The position numbers and the translations under genes were made by a program. From Flavobacteriaceae bacterium (GTDB lineage Bacteria; Bacteroidota; Bacteroidia; Flavobacteriales; Flavobacteriaceae), in assembly GCA_947453195.1 (NCBI GenBank), contig CANGFO010000013.1, positions 1-64,000 on the forward strand: a DNA stretch of 64,000 nt, given 5' to 3'. The notes beneath the pieces are model-generated. The model made no database searches. It saw only the letters and a program-made list of their open reading frames with translations, and was not told the DNA's origin. This document shows, piece after piece, positions 34,514 to 43,232 of this stretch; position 1 is the stretch's first letter, and each line of letters starts with the position of its first letter.

Positions 34514-34879
34514 ATGAATATGCGGAATTTTAAAGAACTAGAAGTTTGGAAAGAGTCAAGAATTCTTGCAAAAGACATTTATAAACTAACTGGTGATTTA
34601 CCTGAAGATGAAAAATATGGATTGGTATCTCAAATTAGAAGATGTGTTATATCAATCCCATCAAATATAGCTGAAGGATCTGCTAAAGATTCACAAAAAG
34701 ACTTTTTAAGATATTTACAAATTAGTCTTGGATCTAGTTTTGAATTAGAAACACAATTATTACTTTGCAACGATTTAAATTTATTAAAAATTGAAAAAAC
34801 AAAAATTCATTTAGAAGAAATTGAACTCTTACAAAAGAGAATTTCTTCTTTAATAAAATATGTAAAAACCCAAATATAA
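34514..34879 (+). CDS. four-helix bundle protein (23S rRNA intervening-sequence type)
   Basis: This 121-residue protein has the hallmark blocks FKELEVWKESR, IYKLT, YGLVSQIRRCVISIPSNIAEGSA and SSFELETQLLL of the S23/four-helix-bundle family. That family was first seen in intervening sequences inserted in 23S rRNA genes, and its homologs include the Avd protein of diversity-generating retroelements, which binds nucleic acid. ATG at 34514 and 34520 are both possible. It sits between the nuclease gene and thyA, flanked by inverted G-rich repeats, as a likely mobile or passenger cassette. No reverse transcriptase gene is nearby. Confidence 0.9.
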   Translation: MNMRNFKELEVWKESRILAKDIYKLTGDLPEDEKYGLVSQIRRCVISIPSNIAEGSAKDSQKDFLRYLQISLGSSFELETQLLLCNDLNLLKIEKTKIHLEEIELLQKRISSLIKYVKTQI

Positions 34880-34880
34880 A

Positions 34881-34927
34881 ACCAGGACCCAACACCTAGA
34901 ACCCAAGACCCTTAACCTATACCTTAA
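34881..34927 (+). repeat. right C-rich flank of the four-helix-bundle cassette
   Basis: CCAGGACCCAACACCTAG (34882-34899) is the imperfect reverse complement of CTAGGT...GGGT...AGGT in the left flank. AGAACCCAAGACCCTTAACC continues the same unit type. The repeat starts 2 bases after the stop codon of the four-helix-bundle gene and ends close to the thyA start. Confidence 0.75.
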
Positions 34928-34940
34928 ATAAATACCTAAT

Positions 34941-35765
34941 ATGAAACAATACCACGACTTAGTAAAGCATGTTTTAGAAAACGGAACCCAAAAAGGTGAT
35001 CGCACTGGTACCGGAACCAAAAGTGTATTTGGGTACCAAATGCGTTTTGACTTAAGCGAAGGTTTCCCGATGGTAACTACTAAAAAACTACACTTAAAAT
35101 CTATAATTTATGAGTTGTTGTGGTTTTTAAAAGGAGATACCAATATTAAGTATTTACAAGAAAATGGAGTTAAAATTTGGGATGAATGGACTAATGAAAA
35201 TGGTGATTTAGGTCCGGTTTATGGACACCAATGGCGCAATTGGAACAGTGAAGAAATCGATCAAATTACGGAGCTAATCGAAACCTTAAAAACCAACCCA
35301 AATAGCCGACGTATGCTCGTTTCTGCATGGAATCCATCAGTTTTACCTGATACATTAAAATCTTTCGCAGAAAATATTGCTAACGGAAAAGTTGCTTTAC
35401 CTCCTTGTCATGCCTTTTTTCAGTTTTATGTTTCAGAAGGAAAATTATCTTGTCAATTGTACCAACGAAGTGCCGATATTTTCTTGGGAGTTCCTTTTAA
35501 TATAGCTTCCTATGCCCTACTTACTATGATGATTGCGCAAGTTTGCAATTTAGAAGCAGGAGATTTCATTCACACTTTTGGAGATGCACATATCTATAAC
35601 AACCACATCGAACAACTTGAATTGCAACTTTCTAGAGATTGTAGAGCGTTACCTAAAATGAGTATCAATCCGAAAATCAAAAATATTTTAGATTTCGATT
35701 TTGACGATTTTACTCTTGAAGGTTATGACCCACATCCACATATTAAAGGAGCTGTAGCGGTTTAA
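34941..35765 (+). CDS. thyA: thymidylate synthase
   Basis: This 274-residue enzyme methylates dUMP to dTMP using methylenetetrahydrofolate. Signatures are [14 protein letters not shown] near the start, the dUMP-binding arginine region [12 protein letters not shown], the catalytic cysteine in [12 protein letters not shown], and [20 protein letters not shown]. It is followed 12 bases later by folA, which regenerates tetrahydrofolate from its by-product, a classic operon. Its promoter region is now occupied by the right flank of the four-helix-bundle cassette. Confidence 0.98.
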   Translation: MKQYHDLVKHVLENGTQKGDRTGTGTKSVFGYQMRFDLSEGFPMVTTKKLHLKSIIYELLWFLKGDTNIKYLQENGVKIWDEWTNENGDLGPVYGHQWRNWNSEEIDQITELIETLKTNPNSRRMLVSAWNPSVLPDTLKSFAENIANGKVALPPCHAFFQFYVSEGKLSCQLYQRSADIFLGVPFNIASYALLTMMIAQVCNLEAGDFIHTFGDAHIYNNHIEQLELQLSRDCRALPKMSINPKIKNILDFDFDDFTLEGYDPHPHIKGAVAV

Positions 35766-35777
35766 TTTTATAAAAAT

Positions 35778-36260
35778 ATGATTACACTAATAGCTGCAGC
35801 AGCCGAAAATAATGCTTTAGGAAAAGACAATGATTTGCTTTGGCATTTACCTGAAGACTTTAAACGATTCAAGCAAATTACCTCTGGACATAACATCATT
35901 ATGGGGAGAAAAACTTTTGAGAGTTTTCCAAAACCACTACCCAATCGTACGCATATTATTATCACCCGGCAAGAAGAATATCTTGTAGAAGGATGCCTTG
36001 TGGTTCATTCTTTGGAAGAAGCTTTAGAAATTGCTCCTCAAAACGAAGAAGTTTTCATCATTGGCGGAGCCCAAATCTATGAGCAAGCACTACCTTTTGC
36101 AGATAAAATAGATCTTACTCGCGTTCATATTGAATTGGATGCTGATGCATTTTTTCCAGAATTTAATACCTCTGAATGGAATTTAGTGTTTTCTGAAAAT
36201 CATTTTAAAGACGAAAAACACCAGTTCGATTATACCTTTGAGACTTATTTGAAAAAATAA
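35778..36260 (+). CDS. folA: dihydrofolate reductase
   Basis: This 160-residue enzyme reduces dihydrofolate with NADPH. It starts MITLIAAAAENNALGKDNDLLWHLPEDFKRFK, with the catalytic Asp/Glu region in LPEDFKRF, HNIIMGRKTFESFPKPLPNR at the NADPH site, VFIIGGAQIYEQAL and the final EFNTSEWNLVFSE. Length is normal for bacterial FolA. It is coupled to thyA with a 12-base gap. Confidence 0.97.
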   Translation: MITLIAAAAENNALGKDNDLLWHLPEDFKRFKQITSGHNIIMGRKTFESFPKPLPNRTHIIITRQEEYLVEGCLVVHSLEEALEIAPQNEEVFIIGGAQIYEQALPFADKIDLTRVHIELDADAFFPEFNTSEWNLVFSENHFKDEKHQFDYTFETYLKK

Positions 36261-36280
36261 GTAATTCCATTTATTATTTG

Positions 36281-36288
36281 TATTTTTG
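36281..36288 (+). promoter_or_regulatory. TAnnTTTG promoter element for menG/ubiE
   Basis: TATTTTTG lies 24 bases before the ATG at 36313 and is a perfect -7 match. It gives the methyltransferase gene a start separate from thyA-folA. Confidence 0.6.
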
Positions 36289-36312
36289 CGCGATTAAAAA
36301 GCACTTCTAATA

Positions 36313-37044
36313 ATGTCAAAAAACGTCACTCCGTATAAAGATTCTACTTTAGGAAAAAAAGAACAAGTTACTCAAATGTTTGATACTATTTCTGGAAATT
36401 ACGACGGATTAAACCGAGTGATTTCTTTTGGAATTGATGTAAAATGGCGCAAAAAAGTATTGCAATTGGTTGCTGCAAAAAATCCAGAAACTATTTTAGA
36501 CATTGCAACTGGCACAGGCGACTTGGCTATTTTAATGGCTAAAACAAATGCTAAAAACATTATTGGATTAGACATTTCTTCGGGAATGCTTGAAGTTGGA
36601 AAGAAAAAAATTGCAGAAAAAAAATTAGATTCAATTATTGAAATGGTTTTGGGTGATAGTGAAAATATGCCCTTTCCAGACAACCATTTTGACGCTATTA
36701 CAGTTTCGTTTGGTATTCGAAATTTTGAAACATTAGAAAAAGGACTTCAAGAAATTCTAAGAGTACTTAAACCTAACGGAATATTTGTTATTTTAGAAAC
36801 TTCGGTGCCCGAAAAAATCCCATTTAAACAAGGATATAAATTTTATACTAGATTCATTCTACCTGTTATTGGAAGGTTATTTTCTAAAGACAATGTTGCC
36901 TATGGCTATTTATCAGAATCAGCATCTGTTTTTCCTTACGGAGAAAAGTTAAACAATATTTTACGGAAAATTGGGTTTATAGAAGTAGTGGCGATGCCTC
37001 AAACTTTTGGTGTAGCAACAATTTATTCTGCAACCAAAAAATAA
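36313..37044 (+). CDS. menG: demethylmenaquinone methyltransferase (MenG/UbiE)
   Basis: This 243-residue SAM-dependent methyltransferase has motif I ILDIATGTGDLAILM, the family marker FDTISGNYDGLNRVISFGID at the start, and VSFGIRNFETLEKGL and RVLKPNGIFVILETS in the core. In a flavobacterium it makes menaquinone, the respiratory quinone, from demethylmenaquinone. The gap to porT is 33 bases. The ubiE-porT adjacency is known from Flavobacterium johnsoniae. Confidence 0.95.
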   Translation: MSKNVTPYKDSTLGKKEQVTQMFDTISGNYDGLNRVISFGIDVKWRKKVLQLVAAKNPETILDIATGTGDLAILMAKTNAKNIIGLDISSGMLEVGKKKIAEKKLDSIIEMVLGDSENMPFPDNHFDAITVSFGIRNFETLEKGLQEILRVLKPNGIFVILETSVPEKIPFKQGYKFYTRFILPVIGRLFSKDNVAYGYLSESASVFPYGEKLNNILRKIGFIEVVAMPQTFGVATIYSATKK

Positions 37045-37077
37045 TTCTCTAACCTTAAGGGTTGGAAATACAGCATT

Positions 37078-37782
37078 ATGAAGAAACTTTTTTATTCTCT
37101 AGTACTAGTATATAGTTTGCAATTGAACGCGCAAACTACGGGGATATTTTCAAGTGACCCCATAGTAAATTTAGAGAACTTTGATAAACAAAAAGTTTAT
37201 TTTGGTTATTTCCTCGGGTTTAATATTTACGATTACAAAATAGACTACATCAGCACTCCTAATAAAGACATTTCGGTTACCACCACCACAGGATTTAATG
37301 TAGGTATAGTAGGCGATTTGAGACTACAAGAATACATCAACCTTCGGTTTGAACCCGGTTTATATTATACCCAACGCAACTTATATTACAGCGGATTTAC
37401 AAGACAAATTGATGCTGAGAGAGAAATTCGTTCCACCTATATTGATTTTCCTTTATTGCTGAAATTTTCTTCCAAAAGAACGGGAAATATTAGGCCTTAT
37501 CTTGTGGGAGGTGTGTCTGCGACATTAAATTTGGCTAGTAATTCTAAATCTACCGACGACAATTACCAACAGAAATTTAGATTAAAACCTTGGACTCAAA
37601 ACTATGAAATTGGATTTGGGGTGGATTTGTATTTAGAATACTTCAAATTTTCACCATCTATTAGAGGTGTTTTTGGATTGAATGATGAATTAATTCGAGA
37701 CAATAACCCAAATAGTCCTTGGACAGGAAACATTGATGCCATGAAAACAAGAGGAATCTTTGTAAATTTTACCTTCCACTAG
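37078..37782 (+). CDS. porT: type IX secretion protein PorT/SprT
   Basis: This 234-residue protein has a signal peptide ending at QLNAQ and an outer-membrane small barrel: FGYFLGFNIYDYKIDYI, LRLQEYINLRFEPGLYYTQRNLYY, TYIDFPLLLKFSSKRTGNIRPYLVGGVSA, and the end GIFVNFTFH. Length, pattern and position after menG/ubiE match PorT (SprT in F. johnsoniae). PorT is required for type IX secretion and gliding. The large protein at 58973-64000 carries the sorting domain that this system exports. Its last 4 bases overlap the convergent RNA methyltransferase gene. Confidence 0.88.
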   Translation: MKKLFYSLVLVYSLQLNAQTTGIFSSDPIVNLENFDKQKVYFGYFLGFNIYDYKIDYISTPNKDISVTTTTGFNVGIVGDLRLQEYINLRFEPGLYYTQRNLYYSGFTRQIDAEREIRSTYIDFPLLLKFSSKRTGNIRPYLVGGVSATLNLASNSKSTDDNYQQKFRLKPWTQNYEIGFGVDLYLEYFKFSPSIRGVFGLNDELIRDNNPNSPWTGNIDAMKTRGIFVNFTFH

Positions 37783-38510
37783 GAAATAGCTCGCTTAAAC
37801 TCGCTTAAAAATATAGCCGTAGCCGTAGCTACATTCAAACTTTCGGTTTTTTGTAAATTACCAAATCTTGGAATTGCCAATCTTTCAGAAACTAATTTTT
37901 CAATAGGACTAGAAATCCCATTTGCTTCATTACCCAAAATTAATATCCCCTCATTTGGCAACTGTTTTTGGTAGATGTTTTCGCCATCCATGAATGTACC
38001 AAATACAGGAAGATTGGTGTTTTGAATTTGTTTTTCTAAATCTAAATAATATACTTTAACTCTAGCCAAGGAACCCATTGTTGCTTGAACCACTTTTGGA
38101 TTGTAAAGATCTACCGTTTGCTCATTACACCACAATTGCTCCACGCCAAACCAATCACATAATCGAATAATTGTACCTAAATTTCCAGGATCTCGCACAG
38201 CGTCTAATGCTACAATTAGTCCATTTGCTGTTGGTAATTCATCTGCTGGAATTACAAATAACGCCAAACAATTATTAGGAGTTGCTAAACAAGATATTTT
38301 CTTTAATTCGGCATCCGAAATTAGTGATTTAGAATCTTTATTTATTTTTTCAAAAATAGATTCGGTGACAAATAAATGCTCTAATTCAAAATTAGAATCC
38401 AGTAATTCCTGAATTACTTTCACTCCTTCAGCAATAAATAATTTGTGAAGTTGTCTAAATTTTTTTTGCTGCAAACTAGTAATTAGCTTAATTTGGTTTT
38501 TACTAACCAT
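37779..38510 (-). CDS. TrmH/SpoU-family RNA methyltransferase
   Basis: This 243-residue protein has an N-terminal substrate-binding domain (IKLITSLQQKKFRQLHKLFIAEGVKVI) and a C-terminal SPOUT knot with ALDAVRDPGNLGTIIRLCDWFG, ILGNEANGIS and IPRFGNLQKTESLNVATATAIF. It is a 2'-O-ribose methyltransferase of rRNA or tRNA. The target is not readable. It is divergent from tamL, whose promoter lies between the two starts. Confidence 0.93.
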   Translation of the reverse strand: MVSKNQIKLITSLQQKKFRQLHKLFIAEGVKVIQELLDSNFELEHLFVTESIFEKINKDSKSLISDAELKKISCLATPNNCLALFVIPADELPTANGLIVALDAVRDPGNLGTIIRLCDWFGVEQLWCNEQTVDLYNPKVVQATMGSLARVKVYYLDLEKQIQNTNLPVFGTFMDGENIYQKQLPNEGILILGNEANGISSPIEKLVSERLAIPRFGNLQKTESLNVATATAIFLSEFKRAIS

Positions 38511-38519
38511 AAAAAAATG

Positions 38520-38527
38520 TACTTTTG
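38520..38527 (+). promoter_or_regulatory. TAnnTTTG promoter element for tamL
   Basis: TACTTTTG starts 10 bases from the opposing ATG at 38510. The TTG start codons of tamL follow 10 or 19 bases downstream, so the mRNA leader would be very short. Confidence 0.6.
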
Positions 38528-38545
38528 GATTAAATTTTGCATCTC

Positions 38546-41101
38546 TTGAAAAAACACCTTACAAAAATATCATTAATTATTTTAATTCTGCTCTTAATTG
38601 TTGCATGTAATACTACAAAGCGCGTTGCTGAAGGAAAACGTTTGTTGATGAAAAACGAAATTTCTGTTGATGATAAAGAGATTAAAGATGAAAATGTGTT
38701 TTTTCAATTGTATCAAAAACCAAATAGTTCTATTTTAGGTTATCGATTACGACTCAATTTATTTAATTTATCAAAACCAAATGCCGATTCTACTTATGCA
38801 AAATGGCTTAACAAAAAACCAAGCCGAAGAGCACATTTAGCCAAATTTCTTTCAAATAAACAAGTGGATCGACTTGGTAAATCATTCGTAGTTTCTGGAT
38901 GGAGTGACTTTTTAATTACTACAGGAGAAGCACCAGTTCTTTATGACTCTACCTATACAAAAAAATCATTAAAAAGGTTAGAAGCCTACTATTTCAACAA
39001 AGGGTATTTTGATGTAAAAGCCAATTATACAAGTGATACCACTTTAATAAAGAAAACCAACATTAAATACCAGATTGCGTTAAAAAAACCCTATTTAGTG
39101 GATACCATCACCACTCAAATACAGACTCCTGCGTTAGATTCTTTATATAAAACTAAAATTGCAAGTTCTTTCATCAAGAAAAATAAGCAATATGCTACCG
39201 AAAATTTAGAAGAAGAACGCAATAGAATAACAACCGAATTTAGAAATAATGGTGCCTATTTATTTCAGCAGAATTACATTTCCTATGCGCTAGACACCAT
39301 TAACACAAGTAAAAAAGTTAATGTAAAACTCATCGTAAAAGATTATTCTTACCGAGAAAACGATTCATCTAAAACAGCTCCCTTTGAATTATATAAAATA
39401 AGTAAGGTTGCTATTTATACCGATCGAGCCACTAACAAAACTGAAACACCTATTAAGGACAGTTTGCAGTATAAAGATTTTATGCTTTACAGTGAAAAAA
39501 AATTAAAATACCGTCCAAAATCAATTACTAACGCGGTATTTATCACAAAAGGAAGTTTGTTTTCTGACACCAATACCCAACTTACCACAAAATATTTAAG
39601 CAATTTAAGAGTATTTGATTATCCTGCAATTGAATATAAAATTGATCCAAAAGACAACAAAGCGCTTATTGCTAATATTTATTTAAAACCTAGAGATAAA
39701 TTTAGTTTTGGGTATTCGGCCGATTTTATTCATTCTAACATTCAAGATTTTGGTATTTCTGGAAATACTTCCTTAGGAATTCGTAATGTTTTTAATGGCG
39801 CCGAAACCTTTCAAATTGGGTTTAGAGGAAATGTTGGCGCTTCTAAAGACTTGGCAAACCCAAAAAATAATTTCTTTAATATTTCAGAAATCGGGGTAGA
39901 TGCCAAATTGAGTTTTCCTAGAATATTTTTCCCATTTAATATGGATAAAATCATTCAAAAAAGTATGATTCCATCCACGGTTATTAGTGTAGGTTATGCC
40001 AAACAAACAAACATTGGATTGGATAAACAAAATTTCACCAGTTCATTTTCATACAATTGGTCGCCAAAAACAAATTCAACATTTAGACTAGATCTTGTTA
40101 ATATTCAATATGTAAAAAATTTAAATACAAGCAACTATTTTAATATTTACCAATCTTCCTACAATGCATTAAATGCAATTGCCAACAATTACCCTTCAGT
40201 AAATCAGAATTATTTTACAAGTGATACCCATCAATTAACTATTGAAAATGGAACCACAGGATTTACAACCGATGCATTAGCAAATTCGAGCACTATTGCT
40301 ACAACTGAATCCGATTTAAAATCCATTCGTAGTATTGAAGAACGAAGAAAAAGATTAACCGAAAACAATTTAATTTTCGCTACTAGTATTAGCTATTCTC
40401 AAACTACAAAAAAAGATATTTACGACAATTCTTTTCATGCTTTTAAAACAAAATTTGAATCGGCTGGAAATTTTCTATCCTTATTAGCAAGAGTATCCAA
40501 ACAATTAAATAATCAAGGTGGAGCCGACACTTTTTTTGAGGTGGAATATTCACAATATTTAAAAGGTGAAGTAGAATACATTAAACATTGGCCTTTGCCA
40601 GGAAAAAAAGTATTTGCATTTCGAAGTTTTGTAGGATTGGCTGTTCCTTATGGGAACTCCAAAAATATTCCTTTTTCTCGAAGTTATTTTTCAGGGGGAT
40701 CCAATGATATTAGAGCATGGCAACCGTATAGCTTAGGTCCTGGAAAAAGTGGTGGATTGAATGATTTTAACGAAGCCAATTTTAAACTTACCTTGAGTGC
40801 AGAATTACGCTACAATATTTTCAAAAAATTCAACGGGGCCCTATTTGTAGATGCAGGAAATATTTGGAATGTTTTTGACAACGTCGATGATGATTCTTAT
40901 ACCTTTAACGGAATAAGTTCGATTAAAACTATTGCATTAGGAACCGGAACCGGTATTCGATATGATCAAGGGCTATTTGTTGTTCGTTTTGATTTTGGAT
41001 TCAAAACCTACAATCCAGCAAAATTAGATAATGAAAAATGGTTTAAAGAGATTAATTTTAATAAGGCGGTATTAAATATTGGTATAAATTATCCGTTCTA
41101 A
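38546..41101 (+). CDS. tamL: translocation and assembly module lipoprotein TamL (BamA/TamA family)
   Basis: This protein of about 851 residues starts at a TTG codon opening the lipoprotein signal MKKHLTKISL with lipobox VAC. A TTG three codons earlier (38537) is in frame, and no in-frame ATG precedes the signal. POTRA-like units occupy about residues 30-390, and an Omp85-type 16-strand barrel forms the C-terminal half, including FSRSYFSGGSNDIRAWQPYSLGPG (the VRGF-like region) and the final VLNIGINYPF. Lipidated TamA variants called TamL are typical of Bacteroidota and act in outer-membrane protein assembly, usually with TamB. No tamB is adjacent here. fba follows after 50 bases. Confidence 0.88.
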   Translation: MKKHLTKISLIILILLLIVACNTTKRVAEGKRLLMKNEISVDDKEIKDENVFFQLYQKPNSSILGYRLRLNLFNLSKPNADSTYAKWLNKKPSRRAHLAKFLSNKQVDRLGKSFVVSGWSDFLITTGEAPVLYDSTYTKKSLKRLEAYYFNKGYFDVKANYTSDTTLIKKTNIKYQIALKKPYLVDTITTQIQTPALDSLYKTKIASSFIKKNKQYATENLEEERNRITTEFRNNGAYLFQQNYISYALDTINTSKKVNVKLIVKDYSYRENDSSKTAPFELYKISKVAIYTDRATNKTETPIKDSLQYKDFMLYSEKKLKYRPKSITNAVFITKGSLFSDTNTQLTTKYLSNLRVFDYPAIEYKIDPKDNKALIANIYLKPRDKFSFGYSADFIHSNIQDFGISGNTSLGIRNVFNGAETFQIGFRGNVGASKDLANPKNNFFNISEIGVDAKLSFPRIFFPFNMDKIIQKSMIPSTVISVGYAKQTNIGLDKQNFTSSFSYNWSPKTNSTFRLDLVNIQYVKNLNTSNYFNIYQSSYNALNAIANNYPSVNQNYFTSDTHQLTIENGTTGFTTDALANSSTIATTESDLKSIRSIEERRKRLTENNLIFATSISYSQTTKKDIYDNSFHAFKTKFESAGNFLSLLARVSKQLNNQGGADTFFEVEYSQYLKGEVEYIKHWPLPGKKVFAFRSFVGLAVPYGNSKNIPFSRSYFSGGSNDIRAWQPYSLGPGKSGGLNDFNEANFKLTLSAELRYNIFKKFNGALFVDAGNIWNVFDNVDDDSYTFNGISSIKTIALGTGTGIRYDQGLFVVRFDFGFKTYNPAKLDNEKWFKEINFNKAVLNIGINYPF

Positions 41102-41114
41102 TTTTAGAAATTAT

Positions 41115-41122
41115 TACTTTTG
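41115..41122 (+). promoter_or_regulatory. TAnnTTTG promoter element for fbaA
   Basis: TACTTTTG lies 29 bases before the ATG at 41152, shortly after the tamL stop, and is a perfect -7 match. Confidence 0.6.
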
Positions 41123-41151
41123 TAAACTTAATTAAAAAACATAATTACAAG

Positions 41152-42219
41152 ATGTCACACAACATTAAACCGGGAGTTGCTACAGGAGATGAAGTTCAAG
41201 CTATTTTTGCGTATGCAAAAGAAAAAGGATTTGCATTACCTGCAGTAAATGTAACAGGATCCAACACAATTAACGGAGTTTTAGAAACAGCTGCAAAATT
41301 AAATGCGCCTGTTATTATTCAATTTTCTAATGGTGGTGCCCAATTTAATGCTGGTAAAGGCCTTTCAAATGCAGGAGAAAAATCAGCAATTGCTGGTGGT
41401 ATTGCAGGAGCAAAACACATTCATACATTAGCGGAAGCTTATGGTGCAACAGTAATTTTACATACAGATCACTGTGCTAAAAAACTGTTACCTTGGATTG
41501 ACGGTTTATTAGATGCCTCTGAAAAACATTTTGCAGAAACAGGAAAACCATTGTTTTCTTCACATATGATTGACTTGTCTGAAGAGCCAATTGAAGAAAA
41601 TATCGAAATCTGTAAAACCTATTTAGCTCGTATGAGTAAAATCGGAATGACATTAGAAATAGAATTAGGAATTACTGGTGGTGAAGAAGACGGAGTTGAC
41701 AACTCAGACGTGGATAGCTCAAAATTATACACGCAACCATCTGAAGTATCTTATGCATACGAAGAATTATCAAAAATAAGTCCACGATTTACTATCGCAG
41801 CTTCTTTTGGAAATGTACACGGAGTATACAAACCAGGTAATGTAAAATTAACTCCGAAAATCTTGAAAAATTCACAAGATTATGTTCAAGAAAAATTTAA
41901 AACTGGTCCAAATCCTGTGGATTTTGTATTCCACGGAGGATCGGGTTCAACATTAGAAGAAATTAGAGAAGCTATTTCTTATGGTGTAATCAAAATGAAT
42001 ATCGATACCGATTTACAATTTGCTTTCACTGAGGGAATTCGTGACTATATGGTAAACCATATTGAGTATTTAAAAACTCAAATTGGAAATCCAGAAGGTG
42101 CTGATGTGCCAAATAAAAAATATTACGATCCAAGAAAATGGGTTCGTGAAGGAGAAGTAACATTCAATACAAGATTAGAGCAAGCATTTGCTGACTTAAA
42201 CAACGTAAACACATTATAA
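41152..42219 (+). CDS. fbaA: class II fructose-bisphosphate aldolase
   Basis: This 355-residue zinc enzyme interconverts fructose 1,6-bisphosphate with two triose phosphates in glycolysis and gluconeogenesis. Family markers are ALPAVNVTGSNTINGVLETA, the zinc-site HTDHCAKK, IELGITGGEEDGVDNS, SFGNVHGVYKPGN and the phosphate-binding FHGGSGST. Length and the GGEEDGV insert fit the class IIA (E. coli FbaA) type. Downstream, two blocks of heptamer repeats separate it from accD. Confidence 0.97.
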   Translation: MSHNIKPGVATGDEVQAIFAYAKEKGFALPAVNVTGSNTINGVLETAAKLNAPVIIQFSNGGAQFNAGKGLSNAGEKSAIAGGIAGAKHIHTLAEAYGATVILHTDHCAKKLLPWIDGLLDASEKHFAETGKPLFSSHMIDLSEEPIEENIEICKTYLARMSKIGMTLEIELGITGGEEDGVDNSDVDSSKLYTQPSEVSYAYEELSKISPRFTIAASFGNVHGVYKPGNVKLTPKILKNSQDYVQEKFKTGPNPVDFVFHGGSGSTLEEIREAISYGVIKMNIDTDLQFAFTEGIRDYMVNHIEYLKTQIGNPEGADVPNKKYYDPRKWVREGEVTFNTRLEQAFADLNNVNTL

Positions 42220-42221
42220 AA

Positions 42222-42283
42222 ATTACGGATTACGAATTACGAAATTTTCATAATTCATAATTTATAATTTATAATTCATAATT
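42222..42283. repeat. two blocks of 7-bp tandem repeats
   Basis: Block one is three units, ATTACGG, ATTACGA and ATTACGA (42222-42242). After 6 bases block two is five perfect-register units of (C/T)ATAATT (42249-42283). They fill nearly the whole 71-base gap between fbaA and accD and end 7 bases before the accD ATG. Confidence 0.85.
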
Positions 42284-42290
42284 ATAAACT

Positions 42291-43145
42291 ATGGCTTGGT
42301 TTAAAAGAACAGAAAAAGGAATTACTACCGCTACCGAAGATAAGAAAGATGTTCCAAAAGGACTTTGGTACAAATCGCCTACCGGAAAAATTGTAGATGC
42401 CGATGAATTGGAACGCAATCTTTGGGTGAGTCCAGAAGATGGTTTTCACGTAAGAATTGGAAGTAAAGAATATTTTGAAATCTTATTCGATGATAATGAA
42501 TTTAAAGAATTAGATGCTAAAATGACTTCTAAAGATCCACTCGGATTTGTAGATACCAAAAAGTATTCGGACCGATTAAAAGACGTTATGGACAAAACCA
42601 AATTGAAGGATGCGGTAAGAACAGGCGTTGGAAAATCAAAAGGAAAAGACCTTGTAGTTTGCTGTATGGACTTTGCTTTTATTGGAGGTTCTATGGGAGC
42701 TGTGGTTGGAGAAAAAATTGCTCGTGGAATTGATTTTTCTATCAAAAATAAAGTGCCGTTTGTAATGATTTCTAAATCGGGTGGTGCTCGTATGATGGAA
42801 GCAGCTTATTCATTAATGCAATTAGCAAAAACCTCGGCAAAATTAGCGCAATTAGCAGAAGCTAAAATACCTTACATTTCTTTATGTACCGATCCTACAA
42901 CTGGAGGGACTACTGCTTCTTATGCAATGCTTGGAGATATTAATATTTCAGAACCAGGTGCATTAATTGGTTTTGCTGGACCTCGAGTAGTAAGAGATAC
43001 AACAGGAAAAGATTTGCCTGAAGGATTTCAAACTGCAGAATTTGTATTAGAACACGGATTTTTAGATTTTATTGCTCCAAGAAAAGAGCTAAAAGACAAA
43101 ATCAATTTATACATCGACTTGATTTTGAATCAAGAAATTCGATAA
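42291..43145 (+). CDS. accD: acetyl-CoA carboxylase, carboxyltransferase beta subunit
   Basis: This 284-residue subunit transfers the carboxyl from carboxybiotin to acetyl-CoA, the first committed step of fatty-acid synthesis, with AccA as partner (not in this window). Core motifs [43 protein letters not shown] and [10 protein letters not shown] are intact. The N-terminal region aligns with the E. coli zinc ribbon, but its four cysteines are replaced by S29, G32, S47 and D50, so the zinc site is gone. It is followed by a strong terminator. Confidence 0.96.
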   Translation: MAWFKRTEKGITTATEDKKDVPKGLWYKSPTGKIVDADELERNLWVSPEDGFHVRIGSKEYFEILFDDNEFKELDAKMTSKDPLGFVDTKKYSDRLKDVMDKTKLKDAVRTGVGKSKGKDLVVCCMDFAFIGGSMGAVVGEKIARGIDFSIKNKVPFVMISKSGGARMMEAAYSLMQLAKTSAKLAQLAEAKIPYISLCTDPTTGGTTASYAMLGDINISEPGALIGFAGPRVVRDTTGKDLPEGFQTAEFVLEHGFLDFIAPRKELKDKINLYIDLILNQEIR

Positions 43146-43166
43146 GAATAACATCACCTTAAATAA

Positions 43167-43197
43167 AAAAAACACAAAGCTTTGCTTTGTGTTTTTT
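43167..43197. terminator. bidirectional terminator after accD
   Basis: AAAAAACACAAAGC (43167-43180) pairs perfectly with GCTTTGTGTTTTTT (43184-43197) across a 3-base loop, between the convergent accD and ABC permease genes. Confidence 0.92.
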
Positions 43198-43232
43198 TTA
43201 TGACTTTATTTCTAAATAACTTTTTATTTCGG

